Source of the DNA: Actinomadura nitritigenes
GTDB taxonomy: Bacteria; Actinomycetota; Actinomycetes; Streptosporangiales; Streptosporangiaceae
Direction: 5' to 3'
Assembly (NCBI RefSeq): GCF_017573545.1
Contig: NZ_JAGEOK010000038.1
Span: 1 to 64,000 of the forward strand
DNA: 64,000 nucleotides
Shown here piece by piece: positions 50,103 to 57,993 of this stretch (its first letter is position 1; each line of letters begins with the position of its first letter). The notes beneath the pieces are model-generated. The model made no database searches and had not been told where the DNA came from. It worked only from the letters and a program-made list of their open reading frames with translations. A program made the translations under genes and the position numbers.

Positions 50103-51518
50103 ATGCCATCTGATCCCACGCGCCCCGGCGGTCCCCGCTACAGCCCGGCCCAGCGGCGGCTGCTCACCGCGACCGCCGGCCTCGTCGTCGTGCTGGCGGC
50201 CGGCGCCTACGTGCTGACCTATCCCGTCCTGCGCGAGCTCGCGCTGGCCGGACGGGCGAGCCGCCGGTGGGCGCCGGTCTACCCGGTGATGGCCGACGCG
50301 CTCACCGCCATGACGATCCTCGCGCTGGTGGTCGCGCGGAACGCCCGCTGGTGGAGCAGGCTCCTGCGCTGGGTCCTGCTCCTGCTCCTGGTGGCCGGGG
50401 CCGCCGCTGCCGCCGTCCAGCACGCCGTGTGGGGGTTCGGCTCGCTGCCGCGCGACTCCGTCCGCGCGGGCGTGGCCGTGGCGCCGCACGTGATGCTGGT
50501 GATCGCGGTCTGGCTGTGGCTGACGATGATCAAGCAGGTCCGGGTGTCCCGCCCCGCCGCGGACGAGCCCGGGCCCGTCGAGACGCAGCGCGGCCACGTC
50601 AAGGTGCTCCCGGCTCTGGAGGCGCCCGCCGCGCTGGAGGCACCGGCGGCCGAGGAGGAGGAGCACGGCTTCGAGGAGGAGCGCGCGTACGAGCCGCGCC
50701 CCCGCCCGCTGGACCTGCTGCCCCTCGCCTCGTCCGAACCCGAGCACGAGATCGAGCATGCGACCGTCCACGAGTACGGGGCGGCACGCGACCACGAGTA
50801 CGAGGTGCCGCACGGCCACCGGCCGGACCTCGACCACGATGACGAGCCGATCTCCCGGCACGACGTGACCCGCGAGGACGACTACGCGGGCGCGCGCGGG
50901 CACGACGACGATGACGAGTATGCGCAGGGCCGTGAGGTGACCCGCGAGGACGACTACGCGGGGGCGCGCGCCGCCGCGCGTGAGGGCTACGGCGTGACCC
51001 GCGAGGGCTACGGCGACGCCGACGACGAGCAGGACTACGACCTCGACTACGCAGAGGAGTACGAGCGCGAACCGTCTCCTCCGCTCGATCCGCTGCCCGA
51101 GCCCCGGCCCGCGCCCGCGCTGCTGCCCACCGACGTCGAACTGGTCAGGAGCCGCGACGCCGCTGACCCGGAGCCGGGCGAGAAGGCCCGGACGACCCGT
51201 CCCGACATCGTCGTCCCCGGCCCCGAGGCCGCCGGCGGCGTTGGGGGTGCCGACGGCACGCAGGACGCCGACGAGGCCGACACTGCCGACAGCACTGCCG
51301 ACACCGACGACGGCGCGGAGGAGCAGGACGGCCCGCCCGCCGACCGGGCCGAGGACCCGGACGCGGGCGACGACGGCGACGCCCCGCCGGTCCCGCGCGT
51401 CCCGCGCCCGTCGCCCAGCCCGGAGGACGAGCGGGAGTCCGGCGAGGGCCGCATCTGGGACTGGAACCCGCCGCCGTCCGGCAACTTCCGCAGCGGCCCC
51501 ACGCCTCCCGTGGAGTGA
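50103..51518 (+). CDS. DUF2637-type membrane protein with acidic repeat tail
   Basis: A 471-residue protein. Four membrane helices (about 18-43, 62-80, 86-108 and 121-143) match DUF2637 proteins, which in actinobacteria occur on chromosomes and plasmids (some linked to plasmid spread). The C-terminal two thirds is a long acidic, Pro-rich, probably disordered cytoplasmic tail (about 155-471) with a repeated VTREDDYAGAR motif (twice, plus VTREGYG). Function unknown. Confidence 0.7.
   Translation: MPSDPTRPGGPRYSPAQRRLLTATAGLVVVLAAGAYVLTYPVLRELALAGRASRRWAPVYPVMADALTAMTILALVVARNARWWSRLLRWVLLLLLVAGAAAAAVQHAVWGFGSLPRDSVRAGVAVAPHVMLVIAVWLWLTMIKQVRVSRPAADEPGPVETQRGHVKVLPALEAPAALEAPAAEEEEHGFEEERAYEPRPRPLDLLPLASSEPEHEIEHATVHEYGAARDHEYEVPHGHRPDLDHDDEPISRHDVTREDDYAGARGHDDDDEYAQGREVTREDDYAGARAAAREGYGVTREGYGDADDEQDYDLDYAEEYEREPSPPLDPLPEPRPAPALLPTDVELVRSRDAADPEPGEKARTTRPDIVVPGPEAAGGVGGADGTQDADEADTADSTADTDDGAEEQDGPPADRAEDPDAGDDGDAPPVPRVPRPSPSPEDERESGEGRIWDWNPPPSGNFRSGPTPPVE
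50865..51014 (+). repeat. In-gene repeats coding VTREDDYAGAR
   Basis: 33-bp copies at 50865-50897 and 50937-50969 differ by one base, and a shorter copy starts at 50994. They expand the acidic tail of the DUF2637 protein. Confidence 0.8.
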
Positions 51519-51611
51519 TCGCCGGCCCCGGGCGCGTCCCGCGTGGGCGGGGCCGGATGCGGGCCGCCCGCGGCCGGTCAGAACGCGGAACACTGGGGAA
51601 GATATGTCTCC

Positions 51612-52832
51612 ATGACAACGGTTTCGTGGGTGGAGCTGGACGAGGACGACGGCTTCGGCGTCGAGAACCTCCCGTACGGCGTGTTCTCGCGGCCTGGGGA
51701 GATGCCGCGCGTGGGCGTGGCGATCGGCGCGTACGTTCTCGACCTCGCGGGGCTGTCGGCCGCCGGGCTGGTGGAGGACCGGCACTACTTCGCGTCCGGT
51801 TCGCTCAACGCGTTCATGGTGGCGGGGCGCGCCGCCTGGCAGGCCAACCGCGCCCGCCTCACCGAACTGCTGACGGACGCGGCGCACCGCCCGCAGGTGG
51901 AACCGCACCTGATCCCGCTGGCGGACGTGGAGGTGCTCCGCCCGATCGAGGTCGCCGACTACGTGGACTTCTACTCGTCCGAGCACCACGCGGCCAACGT
52001 CGGGAGGATCTTCCGGCCGCAGGGCGAGCCGCTCAAGCCGAACTGGAAGCGGCTGCCGGTCGGCTACCACGGGCGCGCCGGGACGGTGTACCCGTCGGGC
52101 ACGCCGATCATCCGGCCGTCCGGGCAGCGCATGACCGGGGTGAGCGAGCCGGAGCCGTCGTACGGGCCGTCGCTGCGGCTGGACTTCGAGGCGGAGGTCG
52201 GGTTCGTCGCGGGCGTCCCGTCGGTGCCGGGACGGGGCGTGCCGACCGGCGCCTTCCGCGATCACGTGTTCGGGTTCCTGCTGGTCAACGACTGGAGCGC
52301 GCGCGATCTGCAGGCATGGGAGTCGCAGCCGCTCGGGCCGTTCCTCAGCAAGTCGTTCGCGACGTCGATCTCCCCGTGGGTGGTGCCGGTCGCCGCGCTG
52401 GAGCACGCGCGGGTGGACCCGCCCGTCCAGGATCCGGAGCCGCTCGGCTACCTGCGCTGCGCCGAGCCGTGGGGCCTGGACCTGCGGCTCGAGGTCCTGA
52501 TCAACGGGCAGGTCGTGTCCGAGCCGCCGTTCGCCGGGATGTACTGGACGGCGCCGCAGCAGCTCGCGCACGCCACGGTGAACGGCGCGCCGCTGCGCAC
52601 GGGCGACCTGTTCGCGTCCGGGACGGTGTCGGGGCCGGAGCGCGGCCAGCGCGGCTGCCTGCTGGAGCTCGGCTGGAACGGCCGCGAGCCGCTGGACCTC
52701 GGTGACGGGACGAAGCGAACGTTCCTGGAGGACGGCGACACGGTGACGATCCGGGCGACGGCCCCGGGCGCGTCGGGGTCGGTCATCTCGCTCGGCGAGG
52801 TCGTTGGCACGGTGCATCCGGCGCTGACCTGA
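51612..52832 (+). CDS. fahA: Fumarylacetoacetase
   Basis: A 406-residue FAH enzyme, last step of tyrosine/homogentisate breakdown, splitting fumarylacetoacetate to fumarate and acetoacetate. Visible motifs: NLPYGVFS, YVDFYSSEHHAANVGRIFRP (catalytic Ser/His region), VGYHGRAGTVYPSGT, metal ligands in DFEAEVGFV and VNDWSARDLQAWE, and SKSFATSISPWVVP. Hydrolase length is typical (about 400). It starts at ATG 51612. It is followed 146 bp later by hmgA, so the two pathway steps are adjacent; no maleylacetoacetate isomerase gene is visible. Confidence 0.92.
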   Translation: MTTVSWVELDEDDGFGVENLPYGVFSRPGEMPRVGVAIGAYVLDLAGLSAAGLVEDRHYFASGSLNAFMVAGRAAWQANRARLTELLTDAAHRPQVEPHLIPLADVEVLRPIEVADYVDFYSSEHHAANVGRIFRPQGEPLKPNWKRLPVGYHGRAGTVYPSGTPIIRPSGQRMTGVSEPEPSYGPSLRLDFEAEVGFVAGVPSVPGRGVPTGAFRDHVFGFLLVNDWSARDLQAWESQPLGPFLSKSFATSISPWVVPVAALEHARVDPPVQDPEPLGYLRCAEPWGLDLRLEVLINGQVVSEPPFAGMYWTAPQQLAHATVNGAPLRTGDLFASGTVSGPERGQRGCLLELGWNGREPLDLGDGTKRTFLEDGDTVTIRATAPGASGSVISLGEVVGTVHPALT

Positions 52833-52847
52833 CGGCCCGGTTATCCA

Positions 52848-52862
52848 CAGAACGACGTTCTG
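52848..52862. promoter_or_regulatory. Palindrome CAGAACG-A-CGTTCTG before hmgA
   Basis: A perfect 15-bp dyad in the fahA-hmgA gap, a candidate operator for a homogentisate-pathway regulator not found in the window. Confidence 0.5.
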
Positions 52863-52978
52863 CTGCTGTGCGCCGCGCGTGGCCTCGAACATGGAGGCGT
52901 CGGGGTCGGCGGGCGCCGTCGCGACACGGGTGAAGACGTACCGTAAGGGGACGAAGGCGTCCCCGATGGGAGGCGGCG

Positions 52979-54196
52979 ATGCCGTACTACAGGGCCGTGG
53001 GGGAGATCCCGCGGAAGCGTCACGTGCAGTTCCGGCGGCCGGACGGCGGCCTGTACGCCGAGGAGCTGATGGGCGAGGAGGGCTTCACGTCCGACTCCAG
53101 CCTGCTGTACCACCGGCACGCCCCGACGGCGATCACCAAGAGCGAGGGCGTGCGGGACGGGCCCGCCGACGGCGCCGCGCTCACCCCGAACCATCCGCTG
53201 CAGCCGCGCGCGTACCGCACCCAGGACCTGCCCGAGGGCGGTGACGCGGTCCTCGGCCGGCAGGTCCTGTTCGGCAACGACGACGTCACGCTCTCGTTCG
53301 TCGCGGCGGACTCCACCAGCGAGCTGTACCGGAACTCGGCCGGCGCCGAGGTCGTGTACGTCCAGTCCGGACGGGCGAGGGTCGAGACGACCTACGGGGC
53401 GCTCGACGTCGGCGAGGGCGACTACGTGGTCATCCCGACCGGGACCATCCACCGGTGGGTACTGCCGGAACGGGGCGGCGGGGCCTCCCTCAACGCGCTC
53501 GTCATCGAGGCCAGAGGCCACATCAGGCCGCCGAAGCGGTACCTGTCGCAGTACGGGCAGTTCCTGGAGCACGCCCCCTACAGCGAGCGCGACCTGCGCG
53601 GCCCGTCCGAACCGCTCCTGGTGGACGGCGGCGAGGTGCCGGTCCTCGTCCGCAACCGGAACGGGCTGTCCCGCCTGACCTACCTGCGGCACCCGTTCGA
53701 CGTCGTCGGCTGGGACGGCTACCTGTACCCCTACGTCTTCAACATCAACGACTTCGAGCCCATCGTGAAGCGGACGCACGCGCCGCCGCCCGTCCACCAG
53801 ACGTTCGAGGGCCCGGGGTTCGTGATCTGCTCGTTCTGCCCGCGTCCCCTCGACTTCGACGATCAGGCCGTGCCGATCCCGTACAACCACCACAACGTGG
53901 ACAGCGACGAGATGATGTTCTACGTCGCCGGGGACTACTCGGCCCGCAAGGGCTCGGGCATCGGCATCGGCTCGATCTCGCTGCATCCGTCGGGGTTCAC
54001 GCACGGGCCGCAGCCGGGCGCCGTCGAGGCGGTCGTGGAGGCGGCGCGGCAGGGGCACGACCGCACCACGGAGATGGCCGTCATGATCGACACGTTCCGG
54101 CCGCTGCGGCTGGGCGCGGCGGCGCGCCGATGCGAGGACCCGGAGTACGCGTGGACGTGGGCGCGCACCTCCGGCCAGCGGGAGGGCGATGGCTGA
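52979..54196 (+). CDS. hmgA: Homogentisate 1,2-dioxygenase
   Basis: A 405-residue iron enzyme that opens the homogentisate ring to maleylacetoacetate. The iron site is seen in NHHNVDSDEMMFYVAG (His and Glu ligands) and SLHPSGFTHGPQPG (His). The N-terminal MPYYRAVGEIPRKRHVQFRRPDG is characteristic. It is slightly shorter than the 430-440-residue type, as in the short bacterial group. GGGAGG precedes ATG 52979. It overlaps the next gene by 8 nt. Confidence 0.9.
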   Translation: MPYYRAVGEIPRKRHVQFRRPDGGLYAEELMGEEGFTSDSSLLYHRHAPTAITKSEGVRDGPADGAALTPNHPLQPRAYRTQDLPEGGDAVLGRQVLFGNDDVTLSFVAADSTSELYRNSAGAEVVYVQSGRARVETTYGALDVGEGDYVVIPTGTIHRWVLPERGGGASLNALVIEARGHIRPPKRYLSQYGQFLEHAPYSERDLRGPSEPLLVDGGEVPVLVRNRNGLSRLTYLRHPFDVVGWDGYLYPYVFNINDFEPIVKRTHAPPPVHQTFEGPGFVICSFCPRPLDFDDQAVPIPYNHHNVDSDEMMFYVAGDYSARKGSGIGIGSISLHPSGFTHGPQPGAVEAVVEAARQGHDRTTEMAVMIDTFRPLRLGAAARRCEDPEYAWTWARTSGQREGDG

Positions 54197-55091
54197 GCCG
54201 CCCGGTCTCGGCGAGCCGGTATGGACCTTCGACGCACGGCCGGCCCGGCGCCGTGCGCTCACCTGGCTGGCAGCGCTCGCGGCGGCCGTGGCCGTGCTTG
54301 TCCCGCTCGCCGTCGCCGCCTTCCTGTCCGGCCGAGCCTGGGCCGGCGCGCCGCTCACCGTGATCGCCATGGTCTGCGCCGCGGCCGCCGGCTGGATCGC
54401 GGGCCGGGGCATCGTGTGGAAACGCGCCCCCGTCGTACGCCTGTTCACCGGTGGCCTCCTGGTGTCCCCGGCTCCCGGCGCCGACGGCGCCGCCCTGACG
54501 TCCGCCCGTCGCGCGAGTGGGGACGGCGTCACATGGGGAGACCGCGCCCCGCAGGGGACGCTCGCGACCCGCGGGCCGGGCGGCGATGCCGGTGCGTTCG
54601 CATGGGACGACCTGGTCTCGGTGACGGTCTCCGGCGTCCACCTCTGGGGCGGGGCTCCGGCGTCGTCCAGCGGCTCGACCCTGGGCGCGGGCGGCTCCGG
54701 GCCGGCCGGCGGGACGCGATGGCGCTTCACGGTCGTGAGCTCGGACGGACGCGTCCTGCGCTTCGGCGACGAACTCCCGGGCGTGCGGGCGCTCGGCGAG
54801 GTGATCTCCGCCGAGGTGACGCGCCGCGCGGTGCCCCGGCATCTCGCGTCGGTCAAGGCGGGCGAGGCCGTGCGGCTGGGGCCCTTCACCGTCGACCTGG
54901 ACGGCGTCGAGAAGGACGGGCAGCGGGTCCCGTGGCAGGCGGTCCGCGAGGTCGGGATCGGGGACGGGCTGGTGACCGTGCGCTCGTACGGCGCCCGTCC
55001 CGACCTGGCCGCGGTCGCCGGCCACATGCCCGACGCCCTGCCTTTCACCCTCCTCTGCGACCACATCAAAGAACTGCTCGGCCCCCACTAA
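54189..55091 (+). CDS. DUF6585-like membrane protein
   Basis: A 300-residue protein with two N-terminal membrane helices (about 22-47 and 53-70) followed by a PH-like beta-rich cytoplasmic region with repeated short strands (WRFTVVSSDGRVLRFGDEL, VRLGPFTVDLDGVEKDGQRVPWQAVREVGIGDGLVTVRS). This layout fits the DUF6585 family found in actinobacteria; its role is unknown. It overlaps hmgA but a shared function is not evident. Confidence 0.65.
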   Translation: MAEPPGLGEPVWTFDARPARRRALTWLAALAAAVAVLVPLAVAAFLSGRAWAGAPLTVIAMVCAAAAGWIAGRGIVWKRAPVVRLFTGGLLVSPAPGADGAALTSARRASGDGVTWGDRAPQGTLATRGPGGDAGAFAWDDLVSVTVSGVHLWGGAPASSSGSTLGAGGSGPAGGTRWRFTVVSSDGRVLRFGDELPGVRALGEVISAEVTRRAVPRHLASVKAGEAVRLGPFTVDLDGVEKDGQRVPWQAVREVGIGDGLVTVRSYGARPDLAAVAGHMPDALPFTLLCDHIKELLGPH

Positions 55092-55406
55092 CCCCCGCCC
55101 AACCACCGAACACACCGCCGCTCAACCGCTGAACAACCGCCGCGTGCGCTGCTGTTCGGGTGCAGTGCGCGGTGGTCTTGCGGCGTTGGCCGCCGGGCTC
55201 TTCGGACGCTGCGGGGCCGGCCGGGTGAGACCACGTGTCGGTGGGCTTGAGTACGGCGGACCGGCATTGGGGTGCCGGCCGCCCTCCGGAAGTCGCTCGG
55301 CAATCCGAAGATTTCTTTGGGAAGGATGTCGAGGAACCGGCCGCGGCTCCGATCCCTGGGTGAAGGGCGGCCGCGAGAGGCCGCGCCACCAGAACGAGGA
55401 GACACC
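55092..55406. other. Gap containing an ECF42-type promoter
   Basis: No gene, RNA or repeat was seen in these 315 bases other than the TGTCGA/CGATC promoter at 55327-55354 and the ribosome binding site of the next gene. Confidence 0.6.
55327..55354 (+). promoter_or_regulatory. ECF42 sigma promoter (TGTCGA-N17-CGATC)
   Basis: TGTCGA (55327-55332) and CGATC (55350-55354) are 17 nt apart. The -35/-10 pair matches the motif reported for ECF42 sigma factors, and the operon it heads encodes an ECF42 sigma, so autoregulation is expected. Confidence 0.7.
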
Positions 55407-55772
55407 GTGAAGTACATGTTGCTGATCTTCAACCGGCCGGGGTTCGTGGAGGAGCTGACCGAGCAGGAGCGGCAGGAGCTGTTCGGTGAGGTCGACGAGA
55501 TCATGAAGGAGATCACCGAGCGCGGCGAGCTGGTGGTGACCGAGGCGCTCGCCGACCCGTCCACCACCCGGGTCGTCCGGCAGAAGGACGGGCTGCCCGC
55601 CGTGACCGACGGCCCGTTCCTGGAGGCGAAGGAGCACCTCGCCGGCTACCTCACCGTCGACTGCGACAGCCTGGAGCGGGCCGTCGAGATCGCCTCGCGG
55701 TGGCCGGACGTGCGGTTCGGCGGGCGCATGGAGGTCCGCCCCGTCATGCACCACGCGGGGAGCGAGATGTGA
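55407..55772 (+). CDS. DGPF-motif (YCII-related) protein, ECF42 partner
   Basis: A 121-residue YCII/DGPF protein: KYMLLIFNRPGFVEELTEQERQELFGEVDEIMKEI, then AVTDGPFLEAKEHLAGYLTVDCDSLERAVEIASRWPDV. The DGPF motif marks the group encoded beside ECF42 sigma factors; it probably modulates or is served by the sigma. GAGGAG precedes GTG 55407, and the stop overlaps the sigma start. Confidence 0.88.
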   Translation: MKYMLLIFNRPGFVEELTEQERQELFGEVDEIMKEITERGELVVTEALADPSTTRVVRQKDGLPAVTDGPFLEAKEHLAGYLTVDCDSLERAVEIASRWPDVRFGGRMEVRPVMHHAGSEM

Positions 55773-57040
55773 CCGTGCCCGTCGCGGTCGAGGACCTGCT
55801 GCGCGAGCTGGCGCCGCAGGTCCTCGGGACCCTCGTCCGGCGGCACGGCGCGTTCGACGCGTGCGAGGACGCCGTCCAGGAGGCGCTGCTCGCCGCCGCC
55901 GTCCAGTGGCCGGAGGAGGGCGTCCCGGAGAACCCGCGCGGCTGGCTGCTGACCGTCGCGACGCGCCGCCTCACCGACCAGTGGCGCAGCGAGCGCGCGC
56001 GCCGCGACCGGGAGGCCGCCGTCGCGCTGCGCGAGGTGCCCACCGGCGACGAGGCTCCCGGCGAGGACCGTCCCGGCGACCGCGACGACACGCTGACCTT
56101 GCTGTTCCTCTGCTGCCATCCGGCGCTGACACCGTCCTCGCAGGTCGCGCTCACCCTCCGCGCGGTGGGCGGGCTGACCACCGCGCAGATCGCGCGGGCG
56201 TTCCTGGTGCCGGAGGCGACGATGGCGCAGCGGATCAGCCGGGCGAAGCAGCGGATCAAGGCGACCGGCGCGCGGTTCGCCCCGCCGCCGCCGGCCGAGC
56301 GCGACGAGCGGATCCGCGCCGTCCTGCACGTCCTGTACCTGATCTTCAACGAGGGGTACACCGCCTCCAGCGGCCCGGACCTGCAGCGCGCCGACCTCAC
56401 GGCGGAGGCGGTCCGGCTGGCCAGGGCGGTGCACGGGCTGCTGCCCGGGGACGGGGAGGTCACCGGGCTGCTCGCCCTGATGCTCCTGACCGACGCCCGC
56501 CGGCCCGCCCGTACCGGCGCGGACGGGCTGCTCGTCCCGCTGTCCGAGCAGGACAGGACGCGCTGGGACGCCGGGGCGATCGCCGAGGGCGCCCGCCTGA
56601 TCACCGACGCCCTCACCTGGTCGCCGCCCGGTCCGTACCAGGTGCAGGCCGCGATCGCCGCCGTCCACGCGGAGGCCGCGCGCCCGGAGGACACCGACTG
56701 GCCGCAGATCCTCGCCCTGTACCGGCTGCTGTCGCACCTTGCGCCGAACCCGATGGTCACGCTGAACGAGGCCGTCGCGCTCGCGATGGTGCACGGCCCC
56801 CGCGCGGGCCTGGACCTGCTGGCGACCCTGGACGGCGACGAGCGCCTGTCCGAGCACCACCGGCTCGCGGCCGTCCGGGCCCACCTGCTGGAGCAGGCGG
56901 GTGACACGGCCGCCGCCCGCCGCGCCTACCGGGAGGCCGCCCGCGGCACCACGAGCCTCCCCGAACAGCGCTACCTCGAAGCCCGCATCGCACGACTCGA
57001 CGGAGAAGACCACCATGGAAACGACGACGCGAACCCTTGA
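55769..57040 (+). CDS. ECF42 sigma factor with TPR-like C-terminus
   Basis: A 423-residue sigma factor. Region 2 (VEDLLRELAPQVLGTLVRRHGAFDACEDAVQEALLAAAVQWPEEGVPENPRGWLLTVATRRLTDQWRSE) and region 4 (LTPSSQVALTLRAVGGLTTAQIARAFLVPEATMAQRISRAKQRIK) are followed by a long DUF6596/TPR-like extension (about 190-420) that defines ECF42. No anti-sigma gene is visible, as expected for the group. It is coupled to the DGPF gene and overlaps the next hydrolase gene by 26 nt. Confidence 0.9.
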   Translation: MTVPVAVEDLLRELAPQVLGTLVRRHGAFDACEDAVQEALLAAAVQWPEEGVPENPRGWLLTVATRRLTDQWRSERARRDREAAVALREVPTGDEAPGEDRPGDRDDTLTLLFLCCHPALTPSSQVALTLRAVGGLTTAQIARAFLVPEATMAQRISRAKQRIKATGARFAPPPPAERDERIRAVLHVLYLIFNEGYTASSGPDLQRADLTAEAVRLARAVHGLLPGDGEVTGLLALMLLTDARRPARTGADGLLVPLSEQDRTRWDAGAIAEGARLITDALTWSPPGPYQVQAAIAAVHAEAARPEDTDWPQILALYRLLSHLAPNPMVTLNEAVALAMVHGPRAGLDLLATLDGDERLSEHHRLAAVRAHLLEQAGDTAAARRAYREAARGTTSLPEQRYLEARIARLDGEDHHGNDDANP

Positions 57041-57887
57041 CGTCCCAGGAGCCTCCCTGCACTACGAGGTGCGCGGGTCCGGGCCCGTCCTGCTGCTGAT
57101 CTGCGGCGGGATCTACGACGCGGCGGGCTACTCCGGCCTCGCCGGCCTGCTCGCCGACCGGTACACGGTCGTCACCTACGACCGGCGCGGCAACTCGCGC
57201 AGCCCGCTCACCGGCCCGCCCGAGCGCCAGGAGATCGCCGTCCACGCCGACGACGCGTCCCGGCTGCTCGGCGCGGTGGCCGGCGGCCCCGCCCTCGTGT
57301 TCGGCAACAGCTCCGGCGCGCAGATCGCGCTCGAGCTGGCGGCGCGGCATCCCGAGCAGGTCCGCGCGGTCGTCGCGCACGAGCCGCCGCTGCTCGGGCT
57401 GCTGCCGGACGCAGACCACTGGGAGTCGGTCATCGCGGAGGTCGAGCGCGCCTACCGGGACGGCGGCGTCGGCCCGGCGATGGGCGTCTTCGGTGCCGCC
57501 ATGGGCATGTCCGGCGGCGACGAGGCCGAGGCCGAAAGTGCGGGCGAGGCCGGGAGCGCGGGGGCGGCCGCCGAGACCTCGGAGGCGCCGAGTCCCGAGA
57601 TGCTGGAGATGTTCGCGCGCTTCGAGAAGAACACCGACTTCTTCGCCGGCTACGAGGTGCCCGGCTTCGGCCGCCACGCCCTCGACGTCGGGAGGCTGCG
57701 CGAGTCGCCCGTCCGGATCACGGTCGCCGTCGGCGCCGCGTCCGCCGGCGAGCCGCCCCACCGGGCCGGTCTCGCCCTGGCCGAGCTCCTCGGCAGGCCC
57801 GCCGAGACCTACCCGGGCGACCACGGCGGCTTCGGTGCCGAGGCCCCCGCCTTCGCCGCCCGCCTCGCCGAGACCTTCTCCTCCTGA
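57015..57887 (+). CDS. Alpha/beta hydrolase in the ECF42 operon
   Basis: A 290-residue alpha/beta hydrolase: oxyanion-side LLLICGGIYDAAGYSGLAGLLADRYTVVTYDRRGNSRS, nucleophile elbow GNSSGAQ, and His in GDHGGF near the end. An acidic/Ala-rich insert (about 175-200, GGDEAEAESAGEAGSAGAAA) is unusual. It starts at ATG 57015 inside the sigma gene, so it is probably regulated with it. Substrate unknown. Confidence 0.82.
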   Translation: METTTRTLDVPGASLHYEVRGSGPVLLLICGGIYDAAGYSGLAGLLADRYTVVTYDRRGNSRSPLTGPPERQEIAVHADDASRLLGAVAGGPALVFGNSSGAQIALELAARHPEQVRAVVAHEPPLLGLLPDADHWESVIAEVERAYRDGGVGPAMGVFGAAMGMSGGDEAEAESAGEAGSAGAAAETSEAPSPEMLEMFARFEKNTDFFAGYEVPGFGRHALDVGRLRESPVRITVAVGAASAGEPPHRAGLALAELLGRPAETYPGDHGGFGAEAPAFAARLAETFSS

Positions 57888-57904
57888 TGCCGGGCACCGC
57901 CCGC

Positions 57905-57934
57905 GGCCCCCTCCTGGCTCGTATGGAGGGGGCC
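57905..57934. terminator. 10-bp hairpin before cysS
   Basis: GGCCCCCTCC (57905-57914) pairs with GGAGGGGGCC (57925-57934), ending the ECF42-hydrolase operon. Confidence 0.65.
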
Positions 57935-57980
57935 GGCGGATCAGGGTGCGGGTGCGCGAGAGTCCGCGCGGGCAGGGGCC

Positions 57981-57986
57981 TATCCA
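57981..57986 (+). promoter_or_regulatory. -10 box of cysS, leaderless
   Basis: TATCCA ends 7 nt before GTG 57994, which supports that start over GTG 58000. Confidence 0.4.
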
Positions 57987-57993
57987 ATAACCT

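Noticed and set aside
52841..52849. TTATCCACA, a perfect DnaA box, as a sign of an origin
   Set aside because: It is a single box in the fahA-hmgA gap with no cluster, no dnaA/dnaN and no AT-rich region. Chance is the simplest explanation.
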